Shown here: in pieces, positions 8,266 through 16,261 of the stretch
Position numbering within the stretch: the first letter of the stretch is position 1
Layout: each line of letters opens with the position of its first letter
From: an uncultured Lachnospiraceae bacterium
GTDB lineage: Bacteria; Bacillota; Clostridia; Lachnospirales; Lachnospiraceae
Assembly: GCA_934371475.1 (NCBI GenBank)
Contig: CAKRNX010000012.1
Coordinates: 1-28,323, forward strand
Length of the DNA: 28,323 bases
Reading direction: 5' to 3'
Notes under the pieces: generated by a model
Told to the model about the DNA's origin: nothing
Seen by the model: the letters and a program-made list of their open reading frames with translations, nothing else
The model's database searches: none
Made by a program: the position numbers and the translations under genes

Positions 8266-8307
8266 AAAAGGAGCTGCCGCACAGAGATTTGTGGGCAGCT
8301 TCTTTTA
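8266..8307 (+). terminator. Terminator after the GH3 remnant
   Basis: AAGGAGCTGCC and CACA pair with TGTG and GGCAGCTTCTTTT, giving a stem of about 14 bp with one bulged G, followed by TTTT. An intact terminator behind the broken gene fits loss of only the 5' part. Confidence 0.75.
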
Positions 8308-8396
8308 TTATGGAATTCAGTCTGCCGGAAGATGGAGTTTTTCACTGCTTTTATGAATGAGAATTTCCTCCGGCATTTGAATGCGTGATCTGGATT

Positions 8397-9452
8397 TTAT
8401 GATACCGTAATTTGATACAATTTCATGGAAGAAGTTGCCGTGTCTATTGCTGATACCCATACGGTTCCGACTGACATGCCGAACACCACACCGTCCTGGG
8501 ATACCACGGCAATCTGGGGATTGGAGCTGCCCCAGGTGAGAGGCGTTCCGTTGCCTAAAGCTACGCTCTCTCCCGTATGAATGGAGTATTCTTCACTCTG
8601 AGCGGCGAGCACTTCTCCGGCAGCAGATTCAGCAGGCATATCAGGCGCATCGATCTGCAGGAGATAGTCTCCGCAGAGTGTGTCATTGGAGGCAACACAG
8701 AAATAGTAAGTGCCGGCTTTCAGGTCATAAGACTCCACGCCGGGATAATACATTTTGCTTACTGACTGATAGAATGAGTCAAAAATCTCACAGGTAATTC
8801 TTGCATCAGGATTAATCGGAGAAAGATGAACAGTGTAAGAGCCATCGCTTTCAACCTGATACACATAGTAATCTGCACAGTTCTGGGAACCGTTGGCAAG
8901 AATAGTTGAAGACCAGTCGTTGATGACATCAGAAGAAAGAAAACCGTTCACGGGTGCATCATTGCAGGGAGCGGCTGTCTGGAAACTGTTGCCTCCCTCC
9001 GGGTTGGCGACGGATGACGGAGTGAAAGATGCTTTGACAGAGAAAGGACCGCTGCAGTCGTTCCGTGATTCCATCCGGATATAATACTGACCGGCAGTCA
9101 GATCATAGGAAAAATCCGTAGTGACGGGTGAGGCGGCACCTTTTCCGTAAACAGAAGTATATCCTACGGTGGCATAGTCTTTGTCGAGCAGATAGATATA
9201 GTGGAGGGAGCTAAAATAAGACTGAACACTGACGTCCAGATGTCCGTTTTCTTCCAGTGTAATCGGGCAGTAGGCATAAGTATTGATGTTCAGCTGGTAA
9301 TTGTTCCAGCTGCCGTCCACAGTGACAGCCTGAAGGTCAACCCGGATGGCTTCGTCCTGCGCCTGGACAATAGCCGGAGGGGCGGTGATGAGTGAGGCAA
9401 GCAGAGCTGCGGATGCAGCGGCGAGTTTGGATGATGATTTTGTTTTCCACAT
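8397..9452 (-). CDS. Secreted protein with two PPC-like domains and a BIG2-like domain
   Basis: A 351-residue extracellular protein. The start at 9452 (MWKTKSSSKL) has AAGGAG 7 bases upstream and lies after the predicted transcription start. A longer frame to 9503 would begin before that start. Residues 1-32 form a signal peptide (KSSSKLAAASAALLASL, cleavage probably after VQA). Two similar beta-rich units follow (about 40-150 and 165-270), each with a Y-D-L-x-A-G-x-Y-Y motif as in bacterial pre-peptidase C-terminal domains. The last 65 residues resemble a group 2 bacterial Ig-like domain (TWGSSNPQIAVVSQDGVVFG). No catalytic domain, LPXTG anchor or SLH repeat is visible. It is probably a released or cell-wall-associated binding protein; the ligand is unknown. 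Confidence 0.7.
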   Translation of the reverse strand: MWKTKSSSKLAAASAALLASLITAPPAIVQAQDEAIRVDLQAVTVDGSWNNYQLNINTYAYCPITLEENGHLDVSVQSYFSSLHYIYLLDKDYATVGYTSVYGKGAASPVTTDFSYDLTAGQYYIRMESRNDCSGPFSVKASFTPSSVANPEGGNSFQTAAPCNDAPVNGFLSSDVINDWSSTILANGSQNCADYYVYQVESDGSYTVHLSPINPDARITCEIFDSFYQSVSKMYYPGVESYDLKAGTYYFCVASNDTLCGDYLLQIDAPDMPAESAAGEVLAAQSEEYSIHTGESVALGNGTPLTWGSSNPQIAVVSQDGVVFGMSVGTVWVSAIDTATSSMKLYQITVS

Positions 9453-9501
9453 AATTTTTCTCCTTGTCTTTTGGGGATGTTTACGCAATATGATAATACT
9501 C

Positions 9502-9531
9502 ATTATATCTCTTATAACCGTCAGGTATCAA
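9502..9531 (-). promoter_or_regulatory. Promoter of the secreted-protein gene
   Basis: Reading leftward: -35 TTGATA (complement of 9526-9531), 18-bp spacer, -10 TATAAT (complement of 9502-9507). The predicted transcription start is near 9495, which supports the start codon at 9452 rather than 9503. Confidence 0.7.
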
Positions 9532-9602
9532 TACTGCATTGATATTATCCGCGAATCTTTTTATGGAAATTAGCAAATAATAGGATATACTGATATTACT
9601 GG

Positions 9603-9646
9603 AAAGCCAACGCGAGGATGCTCAAAGCACCGCACGTTGGCTCTTT
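9603..9646 (-). terminator. Hairpin after the aldo/keto reductase gene
   Basis: AAAGCCAACG (9603-9612) pairs with CGTTGGCT plus TTT (ending 9646), and the interior folds into a second short stem. The T tract on the leftward strand is short, so it may terminate weakly or only protect the mRNA end. Confidence 0.5.
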
Positions 9647-9688
9647 GTGATTCTGATGAAAGGCTAAACAGAAAATGGGAAAATCTTA

Positions 9689-10681
9689 TCAGTTTTGGGA
9701 AATTTTATCAATCAGTTTCAGCTCTTCTTCCGTGAACGGCGCGCAGGAGATTGCTTTAATGTTATCAAGAATTTGCTGCGGTTTAGATGCACCGATCAGA
9801 ACGCTTGTGACTTCTCTGTGCTGAAGAAGCCATGCAAGAGCCATATCTGCAAGTTTTTCGCCGCGCTGTGCAGCGAGATCATTGAGTTTGCGGATCTGAT
9901 CAAGTCTGTGTTCGTCCAGAATACTTTCTTTCAGAAATCTTCCGTCCGTGCGGATACGGCTGTCTTCCGGAATACCGTGAAGATAGCGGTCCGTCAGCTG
10001 TCCCTGTGCAAGCGGGCTGAATGTGATCAGACCTTTCCGGAGTTCGCCGGCTGCCTTTTTGAGACCGTTTTTTTCTACAGTTCGATCAAAGATGGAGTAA
10101 CGGTTTTGGTTGATGACGAAGGGGCAATGCAGTTCCTTCAGAATGTCGGCTGCCTTTTTCAGTGTTTCCCCATCATAGTTTGAAAGTCCGACATAGATTG
10201 CTTTGCCACTCTGGACAGCGCTTGCCAGAGCACCCATGGTTTCCTCAAGCGGCGTATCGGGATCCATTCTGTGGTGATAGAAAATGTCCACGTAATCAAG
10301 GTCCATGCGTTTCAGACTCTGATCCAGACTTGCCAGAAGATATTTGCGGCTTCCCCAGTTCCCGTAAGGTCCCTCCCACATATCATAACCGGCTTTGGTT
10401 GTAATGATCAGCTCATCACGGTATACACCCAGATCTTCTTTCAGGATTCGTCCGAAATTTTTCTCTGCGCTTCCCGGTTCCGGCCCATAGTTATTTGCCA
10501 GGTCAAACTGGGTGATCCCATGATCAAAAGCTGTAACACACAGATTTCTCATATTTTCAAAATTTGCCGTATCACCAAAATTGTGCCACAGTCCCAGCGA
10601 TACTTTCGGGAGCATCAGTCCGCTGTTCCCGCAACGATTGTATTCCATGGCGGTATATCTTTCTTTTGAAGCGGTATACAT
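9689..10681 (-). CDS. Aldo/keto reductase, YghZ-like
   Basis: A 330-residue NADPH-dependent carbonyl reductase of the aldo/keto reductase superfamily. It is closest in pattern to the YghZ/L-glyceraldehyde 3-phosphate reductase branch (YNRCGNSGLMLPKVSLGLWHNFG, FDLANNYGPEPGSAE). The catalytic tetrad is visible as Asp and Tyr of DLANNYG, Lys of ITTKAGY and His of IFYHHRMDPD. The cofactor-binding tail VLIGASKPQQILDN is present. The start at 10681 (MYTASKERY) follows AGGAGG by 8 bases. A longer frame to 10753 is possible but has no such site. Physiological substrate is unknown; detoxification of methylglyoxal-like aldehydes is one known role of the branch. Confidence 0.88.
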   Translation of the reverse strand: MYTASKERYTAMEYNRCGNSGLMLPKVSLGLWHNFGDTANFENMRNLCVTAFDHGITQFDLANNYGPEPGSAEKNFGRILKEDLGVYRDELIITTKAGYDMWEGPYGNWGSRKYLLASLDQSLKRMDLDYVDIFYHHRMDPDTPLEETMGALASAVQSGKAIYVGLSNYDGETLKKAADILKELHCPFVINQNRYSIFDRTVEKNGLKKAAGELRKGLITFSPLAQGQLTDRYLHGIPEDSRIRTDGRFLKESILDEHRLDQIRKLNDLAAQRGEKLADMALAWLLQHREVTSVLIGASKPQQILDNIKAISCAPFTEEELKLIDKISQN

Positions 10682-10759
10682 GGTTAGTTCCTCCTGTTTC
10701 TTTCTGTATTTATTCAAAGGATTAAATTTTATTTTGGATAAATTCACTTTCATGTGTCC

Positions 10760-10768
10760 ATTATATCA
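10760..10768 (-). promoter_or_regulatory. Extended -10 promoter of the aldo/keto reductase gene
   Basis: Reading leftward, TGATATAAT forms an extended -10 element (complement of 10760-10768). There is no good -35. Just upstream is an imperfect inverted repeat CAACA...TGTTG (about 10769-10786), which could bind a regulator. Confidence 0.55.
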
Positions 10769-10875
10769 CAACAATGAATTATGTTGCATTGTATTTTGTC
10801 TCATCAATAAACACGCTCGGATGTTCTGGCTTATGGTTGTTTCTTTCGATAGTGAGCATGTGTTTGCCCAACATC

Positions 10876-10905
10876 TGTACAAGAATGCCCCGGTATTCTT
10901 GTACA
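10876..10905. repeat. Perfect hairpin of repeat family B
   Basis: TGTACAAGAAT (10876-10886) and ATTCTTGTACA (10895-10905) form an 11-bp perfect stem around GCCCCGGT. The inner 22 bases (10880-10901) are the exact reverse complement of 18266-18287. It lies in the 240-bp space between the divergent reductase and nitroreductase genes, and the rest of that space shows no other feature. Confidence 0.55.
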
Positions 10906-10997
10906 TGGAGACAATATAATTTTCTTTCGTGAGTTTTCAATATCGTATTTTTATGATAGATTAATAAGAAAAACGGAGACAGAAAGGATGGTTCAGA

Positions 10998-11510
10998 ATG
11001 GATTTTTCAGAAGTAATTAAGAACAGATATTCCTGTAAAAAATTTAGCGGCAGAGAAGTAGAAAAAGAGAAGCTGGCAAAGATTTTGGAGGCGGGACGCG
11101 TTGCTCCGACAGCAAAAAATCTTCAGGAGCAGCACATTTATGTTGTACAGTCTGAAAAGGGTCTGGCAGCAATTGATAAAGTAACGCCTTGCCGTTATCA
11201 TGCACCGGTTGTTTTAGTAGTAGCATATAATAAGAACAATGTGTTTACTTATCCTGGTGAAAAGAGGAACTCCGGAATGGAGGATGCCAGTATTGTAGCG
11301 ACTCATATGATGCTGGCAGCTTATAATGAAGGGATTGACAGCTGCTGGATTAATTTTTTCAATCCGGATGAACTGGCACAGGCCCTTAATCTTCCGGAAG
11401 AGGAAGAGATTTTAATGCTGCTTGACCTTGGAACTGCTGCCGAAGGAACCGGAGCGCTTCCAAACCATAGCAGCAGAAAGGAACTGGCGGAAACAGTCAC
11501 GTATATGTAG
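10998..11510 (+). CDS. Nitroreductase family protein
   Basis: A 170-residue FMN-dependent oxidoreductase of the nitroreductase fold. The FMN phosphate-binding start is recognisable (NRYSCKKFSGREVEKEKL, near residues 8-25), followed by RVAPTAKNLQEQ. The dimer-interface helix SGMEDASIVATHMMLAAYNEG and the substrate segment SCWINFFNPDELA follow. It is a short member of the family. The ATG at 10998 is preceded by AGAAAGGA. The gene stands alone, since the next gene starts 115 bp later. Natural substrate is unknown; such enzymes reduce quinones, nitroaromatics or flavin-linked substrates. Confidence 0.88.
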   Translation: MDFSEVIKNRYSCKKFSGREVEKEKLAKILEAGRVAPTAKNLQEQHIYVVQSEKGLAAIDKVTPCRYHAPVVLVVAYNKNNVFTYPGEKRNSGMEDASIVATHMMLAAYNEGIDSCWINFFNPDELAQALNLPEEEEILMLLDLGTAAEGTGALPNHSSRKELAETVTYM

Positions 11511-11624
11511 AAGCAGTCACTTATAGATAATAGTATTTTTCTGTGAGCAACGGGCCAAGCAGCCATGCTTGCTGCATAAGCATGTTCGAAAATGGCACAT
11601 TGGGCAGAAAGAGGGGAGAGTTCT

Positions 11625-12680
11625 ATGCGGTTTATGCATATGGCGGATGTCAGGCTGGGAGCTGTGCCGGAGGGAAGGCCGGACTGGGGAGATACATTGG
11701 CGGAAGAACTGTGGGAAAATTTTGAGAATTGTATCGCAGATGTCAGGCGGGAGCAGGTGGAACTGCTGCTGATCGCAGGCGATCTTTTTGGATGTCAGCC
11801 CAAGATGGATCAGCTGCGGCGTGTCAATCAGTTGTTTGGCAATATCAACCGCACCAGAGTGGTGCTGATGGCCGGCGATAAAGATTATCTGCGTCCGGAT
11901 TCGCCCTATCTGAAATTCCAGTGGAACAGAAATGTGGCGTGCCTTTTTTCGAAAAAATGTGAATGTGTCCGCTTTCCGGAGATTGGAACGGAAGTGTATG
12001 GCCTGAGCTATTACCGGCCGGAAGTGACATCTGCATTTTATGATGGGCTACATCCGGTAGCGGGAGATGCGTTTCATGTGTTGCTGGGGCACGGTGGCGA
12101 CGCGGAACATATTCCCTATCGAAAGGAAGCATTTGCCCGCAGCGGGTTTGATTATGTGGCGCTGGGACATTCGGCTTCCTGCAAAGAGTTGGTTCCGGGC
12201 CGGGTCATTGATTGCGGAGCGCTCACCCCTCTTCGTTCATCCGAGACAGGTCCTCACGGATATGTGTTGGGGAGCTTTGAGAACGGCAAAATCAGCACCC
12301 GGTTTGTGCCAAGAGCGAGGCGCGAGTATGTTACACTTCCGGTCACAGTGGATGAGCATGATACGACGGATACATTGAAAGCCTGTCTGGAAGAGGCGAT
12401 TGAGCAGAGGGGCTGGCAGCATATTTACCGGGTCGTGATCACAGGATCCAGAGGTGTGCAGGTTCACTTTGATGCGGATAAACTTTGCGAATATGGGATG
12501 GTGCTGGCGGTAGAGGACCGGACGATGCCAGGTTTCAATCTGGAGCAGCTGCGGAGCATCTATGCGGGAACGCTGATCGGACGTTTTATTGACAGTTTTG
12601 ACGGGAGCCTGAATGATACAAAGGAAAGGGCGCTCCGGTACGGGCTGGAAGCATTGCTGCGGGCGGAGGAGAAGAGATAA
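11625..12680 (+). CDS. YhaO/SbcD-like metallophosphoesterase with degenerate active site
   Basis: A 351-residue protein with the Mre11/SbcD/YhaO layout: a calcineurin-like phosphoesterase domain (1-215) and a capping domain. It precedes and overlaps its SbcC-like partner gene. Several nuclease metal ligands are missing. Motif I is D8-V-R10 instead of D-x-H, motif III is G84-D-K-D instead of G-N-H-D/E, and motif V is G-H182-S-A instead of G-H-x-H. Asp8, Asp53, His156 and His182 remain. Known family members need the lost His residues for nuclease activity, so this subunit is probably inactive or altered. The start at 11625 (MRFMHMAD) follows GAGGGGAGAG. Stop and next start share one base (TAATG), implying coupled translation. 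A small perfect hairpin (CATGCTT/AAGCATG) lies just upstream at about 11564-11584. Confidence 0.75.
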   Translation: MRFMHMADVRLGAVPEGRPDWGDTLAEELWENFENCIADVRREQVELLLIAGDLFGCQPKMDQLRRVNQLFGNINRTRVVLMAGDKDYLRPDSPYLKFQWNRNVACLFSKKCECVRFPEIGTEVYGLSYYRPEVTSAFYDGLHPVAGDAFHVLLGHGGDAEHIPYRKEAFARSGFDYVALGHSASCKELVPGRVIDCGALTPLRSSETGPHGYVLGSFENGKISTRFVPRARREYVTLPVTVDEHDTTDTLKACLEEAIEQRGWQHIYRVVITGSRGVQVHFDADKLCEYGMVLAVEDRTMPGFNLEQLRSIYAGTLIGRFIDSFDGSLNDTKERALRYGLEALLRAEEKR

Positions 12681-14299
12681 TGGAAATCCTGGAGCTGGAA
12701 TTACAGCATTTTGGAAAATTTTTGGATCACAGAGTCAGACTGCACAGTGGAGTGAATTTCATCAGCGGCGGGAATGAGACGGGAAAAACGACCATGTATG
12801 CGTTTATCCGGGCCATGTTTTTCGGGATTGAGACAGGGCGGGGGAAAAAGGGAGAGGAATATCAGCGTAGATGTCCCTGGGATGATCCCGCCTGTTTTGC
12901 CGGGGCGATACGGTTTTCAAGCCGCGGGAGAGTATTCCGCCTGGAACGGGATTTTCATAAAGATCACCAGAGAGTCAGGCTGCTGTGCGAGACAGACGGC
13001 CGGGAATATGCCGCCGGGCAGGAAGAGCTGATGAAGCTGTTTGGAGGCGCACCGGAGGAGATTGTAAAACAGGCAGTTTTATGGGGACAGAATGAGAACG
13101 GTCTGCCGGACTCCGCATTTGTGGAATGGCTGGAGCAGGAGAGCAGCAGGAGAACAGAAATGCAGTCGGAACAGAGAGATTTTGAGGAGTCGGGCAGTCA
13201 AATGTATCACTCTGTGTACTCGTCATCTGCCGCATGGAAAACGGATGAGATGGCCGAGGAAGAACGCCAGCAGGCGCGCAGAGCGCTGCGGTATCTGGAA
13301 GAGAAAGAGACAGAGCTGCGAAAGACGGATCCGGGCAACAGTCAGGCGGAGGATGGGCAGAAACCATACGGAAAAACTGTCTGGAGACAGCTGCGAAAAA
13401 GGCAGAGGACGCAGGAAGAGGAAGAAGGGTTTGAGACTGCGGATTGGGAGGAAAAAGAAGGAGGCAGAGAAGAACAGAGAGATTTTTACAGGATTTTTCT
13501 GCTGGCGCTGAATGTGCTGCTGCCGCTTTGCGGGATCCTGGCAGTGGCATGCGGTCTGATGGCTTCAGCTCTGGCGGCTAAAATCTGTCTGCTTGGTCTG
13601 GGCGGAGGTTTTTTAGCGCTGGCATTTCTGACTGCGCGCTATACTGTGCGGGAGAAAGTGGCGTTATTTCCAGATCGGGTGAGCGAAGACCGGAAGGCAG
13701 ATATCTGGGAAGAACAGGATGAAAAGATGGAAATGGAAGATGATGCAGAAGCAAAGAAGACAGATGCAAAAAATACAGACGCAGAGAACACTGAAGCGAA
13801 CACAGAACAGCAAAAGGAACTGGATGCATTGGAACTGGCCAAATCGCATATCCAGCAGGTGATGGCAGAGCTGGAAAAGGAAGTATGGAATAAAAACAAA
13901 GACAGAAAAAGCCGGGCAAATTCATTTGTGTCTGGATACGAAAAAAGATATGAAACATGCAGAGAACATCAGGGAGACTGGCAGGAGAGCGCATCTGATA
14001 TTTTGTCAGAGCTTACAGGAGGTCGTTACAGAAAAATTTTCTTGGGTGAAAAAGGAGACCTGCGGGCTGCCACGTCGGCCAGAGACCTGGGAAGCGGTCA
14101 GCTTAGTTTCAGTACACAGCAGCAGGTAGGGCTGGCGCTGCGGATGGCAGCAGGAGAGATACTGGCGAACGGGGAGAGTTTTCCGTTGGTACTGGATGAG
14201 CCGTTTGCCATGTATGATAAAAAAAGAAGAGAGGCTGCGCTTTGCTGGCTGAAAAAAAGCGGTCGCCAGGTGATTTTGTTTACATCAGATGCGGGGTGA
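12680..14299 (+). CDS. YhaN/SbcC-like ATPase with internal membrane segments
   Basis: A 539-residue AAA-type ATPase of the Rad50/SbcC/YhaN group, expected to work with the preceding protein on DNA ends. The Walker A motif is GGNETGKTT (30-38), the ABC-type signature is LSFSTQQQVGLALRMA, and the Walker B motif is LVLDEPF (503-509). Between them, residues about 270-325 form two hydrophobic segments, as in YhaN, flanked by very charged Glu/Lys/Arg stretches. YhaN proteins are usually far longer, so the coiled-coil arms are much reduced here. A run of near-repeats (KKTDAKNTDAENTEANTE) suggests local duplication. The frame stops at 14299 right after ILFTSDAG. It is open for 41 more codons to a stop that overlaps the nfo start, so a premature stop is possible. 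Confidence 0.78.
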   Translation: MEILELELQHFGKFLDHRVRLHSGVNFISGGNETGKTTMYAFIRAMFFGIETGRGKKGEEYQRRCPWDDPACFAGAIRFSSRGRVFRLERDFHKDHQRVRLLCETDGREYAAGQEELMKLFGGAPEEIVKQAVLWGQNENGLPDSAFVEWLEQESSRRTEMQSEQRDFEESGSQMYHSVYSSSAAWKTDEMAEEERQQARRALRYLEEKETELRKTDPGNSQAEDGQKPYGKTVWRQLRKRQRTQEEEEGFETADWEEKEGGREEQRDFYRIFLLALNVLLPLCGILAVACGLMASALAAKICLLGLGGGFLALAFLTARYTVREKVALFPDRVSEDRKADIWEEQDEKMEMEDDAEAKKTDAKNTDAENTEANTEQQKELDALELAKSHIQQVMAELEKEVWNKNKDRKSRANSFVSGYEKRYETCREHQGDWQESASDILSELTGGRYRKIFLGEKGDLRAATSARDLGSGQLSFSTQQQVGLALRMAAGEILANGESFPLVLDEPFAMYDKKRREAALCWLKKSGRQVILFTSDAG

Positions 14300-14311
14300 C
14301 TCCAATCTGAT

Positions 14312-14335
14312 ATAGCCTCCGGCAGGGCGCATATT
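14312..14335. repeat. Fragment related to repeat family A
   Basis: GCCTCCGGCAGGGCGCAT resembles the start of the GC-rich part of family A (GCCTCCGGCATGATGCGCA at 15492). It lies just behind the stop codon of the YhaN-like gene. It is too short to be certain of common origin. Confidence 0.3.
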
Positions 14336-14421
14336 GTCTGGTGGACGATGGATCTGCACCGACCGGAACAGAGTGTAGAGGCAGAGGTGCGCAGAAGATT
14401 TTGGAAGAAAAGGAGCAGAAA

Positions 14422-15261
14422 ATGATGCTGGAAATAGGATGTCATCTGTCATCGTCCCGGGGATTCTATCATATGGGGCAGGAGGCAGCTGCAATCGGAG
14501 CAAATACATTTCAGTTTTTTACGAGAAATCCCAGAGGAAGCAGAGCAAAAGCTGTGGATGAAGCAGATGTGGCACGGTATCTGGACTATGCAAATGCGCA
14601 TGGCATCAGAAGAATCCTTGCCCATGCGCCGTACACGTTGAATGCCTGTTCGGCGGATGCACATGTGAGGGAGTTTGCACTGGAGACGATGGCAGATGAT
14701 TTGCGACGCATGGAATATGTGCCGGGAAACTGCTACAATTTCCATCCGGGCAGCCATGTCGGACAGGGGACTGAGACGGGAGTTACTCAGATTGCAGATA
14801 CGCTGAACCAGATCCTGCAACCGGAACAGTGTACGACGGTACTGCTGGAGACGATGTCGGGCAAGGGTTCAGAGGTAGGGAGCCGGTTTGAAGAGCTGGC
14901 GGCCATTCTTGAGAGAGTGGAATTAAAAGACCATATGGGAGTCTGCCTGGATACGTGTCACGTCTACGATGCGGGATATGATATTGTGGGAGACCTGGAC
15001 GGAGTGCTGCGGGAATTTGACCGGATGATCGGGCTTGATAGGCTGAGAGCTGTTCATCTGAATGATTCGAAGCATCCGTTTGCCAGCCACAAGGACCGGC
15101 ATGAGAAAATCGGAGAGGGATCGCTGGGATGCGAGACATTCAGGAGAATTGTGACACATCCGGTGCTGCGGGGACTGCCATTTTATCTGGAGACACCCAA
15201 CGAACTGGAGGGATATGCGAAAGAGATCGCGATGCTGAGAGAGTATGCGGAAGATGAGTAA
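14422..15261 (+). CDS. nfo: Endonuclease IV (AP endonuclease)
   Basis: A 279-residue zinc enzyme that cuts DNA 5' of abasic sites in base excision repair. The AP endonuclease 2 barrel is complete. Zinc ligand segments are all visible: LAHAPYTLN, NFHPGSHVGQG, LLETMSGKGSEVG, CLDTCHVYDAGYD, VHLNDSKHP, DRHEKIGEG and YLETPNE. Length matches bacterial Nfo. The start at 14422 (MMLEIGCHLS) has AAGGAG 6 bases upstream. A frame extension to 14341 lacks a ribosome binding site. It follows the YhaO/YhaN-like pair without a promoter I can see, suggesting one DNA-repair operon ended by the terminator at 15390-15458. Confidence 0.95.
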   Translation: MMLEIGCHLSSSRGFYHMGQEAAAIGANTFQFFTRNPRGSRAKAVDEADVARYLDYANAHGIRRILAHAPYTLNACSADAHVREFALETMADDLRRMEYVPGNCYNFHPGSHVGQGTETGVTQIADTLNQILQPEQCTTVLLETMSGKGSEVGSRFEELAAILERVELKDHMGVCLDTCHVYDAGYDIVGDLDGVLREFDRMIGLDRLRAVHLNDSKHPFASHKDRHEKIGEGSLGCETFRRIVTHPVLRGLPFYLETPNELEGYAKEIAMLREYAEDE

Positions 15262-15389
15262 TTGGAAAATCCCTGTCACTATCTATTGTCTTTCATAAGG
15301 AAAGGATTGTAATAGAAAATGGACAAGCTGGTAAACATCTATGTTTTCGGCATTCTTGAATGTCCCGGCAGAAATGAAAACAGAGATAC

Positions 15390-15458
15390 AAAAAAGACAT
15401 TCCGTAAGGAGTGGGCTGATAAACCGATCAGTTCGCTCATTTGCAGAATGTCTTTTTT
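15390..15458 (+). terminator. Long terminator hairpin after nfo
   Basis: AAAAAAGACATTC (15390-15402) pairs with GAATGTCTTTTTT (15446-15458). GTAAG with TTTGC and GAGTGGGCTGAT (15409-15420) with ATCAGTTCGCTC (15427-15438) continue it to about 30 bp, with one mismatch, one bulge and several wobbles, around loop AAACCG. The flanks allow termination in both directions. Its T run is also the first arm of the next repeat. Confidence 0.8.
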
Positions 15459-15595
15459 ATTTCACAGGAAATTACATCCTGTGAAATAAAAGCCTCCGGC
15501 ATGATGCGCAGCTCGCAGAAAAGAAGCCTGCTCGCGCGCGGAACAAAAGCTGTGCTGCCAAAATTGTAGCCCGCGGGGTGTGTGAAGCACACTTT
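15455..15595. repeat. Structured intergenic repeat, family A, copy 2
   Basis: A 15-bp perfect hairpin (TTTTATTTCACAGGA 15455-15469, complement 15477-15491, 7-nt loop) leads into GCCTCCGGC, GATGCGCAGCTCGCAGA, GGAACAAAAGCTGTGCTG and a final GTGTG...CACAC hairpin. Relative to copy 1 the first stem has lost one base pair on both arms, which preserves pairing. It fills much of the 477-bp gap between nfo and the convergent lsr-side operon. The remaining 15600-15738 shows only a weak GATTGC/GCAATC hairpin. Confidence 0.7.
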
Positions 15596-15738
15596 TGTTC
15601 TATGCAGAATTAGAGCAGCGAAATACCCTAATCATAGATTGTACGGATTGCTATATGTTTTGCCTTCTTGCAATCTGTCCATATGCTGCGAAGCTTATGA
15701 TCCATTTGAATATGGCATTGTTCGCTGCGGAAGTTTAA

Positions 15739-16233
15739 TTACAGTGTGATTTCCATATAGTCCTTTTCTTCCAGCAGGATCTTATTGGTATCGCGCAGAT
15801 ACGTTCTCTCCGGAAGACAGATCAGTACGGTGCCGTCGTGGTGAACCGGATACGGTGCGCCATGCCATGCGCCTGCGCGGAAAACAACCATGGTGCCCGC
15901 CGGGATGATGAAAGCTTCCAGCTTGTCAAGCTCGGGTTCTCCGCCGTTGGCGGGACCTGCGTACATAACCATATCGTCATCCAGGGGCATCATAACTTCC
16001 AGGGCATCACTGTGGTATTCCACATCTTTTACGATCATATCGCGTTTGCCGACTTTCAGGCTTCCGAATGCAGTGGGAGCTGTGCTGGCGTTGGGAACCA
16101 GAACCATGTCGCGGTGGAATGTACTGGGATATTCTCCCATGCCATAGGCATCGCCGGGATCAGTAATATTGGCCAGATAGCCAAATGGTGCAAAATTTTC
16201 CGGAGTAACCGGAACGGCTTTTAATGTTTTCAC
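15739..16233 (-). CDS. Ureidoglycolate-lyase-like (AllA-type) cupin protein in lsr operon
   Basis: A 164-residue protein with the AllA/ureidoglycolate hydrolase-type beta barrel (VTPENFAPFGYL at the start, FRAGAWHGAPYPV with a likely metal-binding His near the end). It is the last gene of lsrR-lsrK-cupin-this gene, 28 bp after the cupin, and no allantoin genes are nearby. A role on ureidoglycolate is therefore doubtful. More likely it acts on a keto- or hydroxy-sugar phosphate in AI-2 breakdown, which is an inference from context. Translation starts with GTG at 16233, 7 bases after AGGAGG. Confidence 0.7.
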   Translation of the reverse strand: MKTLKAVPVTPENFAPFGYLANITDPGDAYGMGEYPSTFHRDMVLVPNASTAPTAFGSLKVGKRDMIVKDVEYHSDALEVMMPLDDDMVMYAGPANGGEPELDKLEAFIIPAGTMVVFRAGAWHGAPYPVHHDGTVLICLPERTYLRDTNKILLEEKDYMEITL

Positions 16234-16261
16234 AGTAAATTCCTCCTTAATAAAGCGAACA

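Noticed and set aside
8397..9503. Longer start at 9503 for the secreted protein
   Set aside because: It would begin before the predicted transcription start and would put 17 charged residues in front of a normal signal peptide.
14297..14425. Selenocysteine read-through of the TGA in the YhaN-like gene
   Set aside because: No reason for a catalytic Sec at this position and no SECIS-like hairpin right after the codon; a plain stop is simpler.
15241..15318. Search for a promoter or RNA gene between nfo and the terminator
   Set aside because: Only an AAGGAAAGGA tract is seen; no promoter pair or conserved fold.
15319..15489. 56-codon open frame after nfo (starts MDKLVNIYVF)
   Set aside because: It runs straight through the nfo terminator hairpin and into the first arms of repeat copy 2. 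The possible ribosome site is about 13 bases away. Most likely a chance frame through structured DNA.
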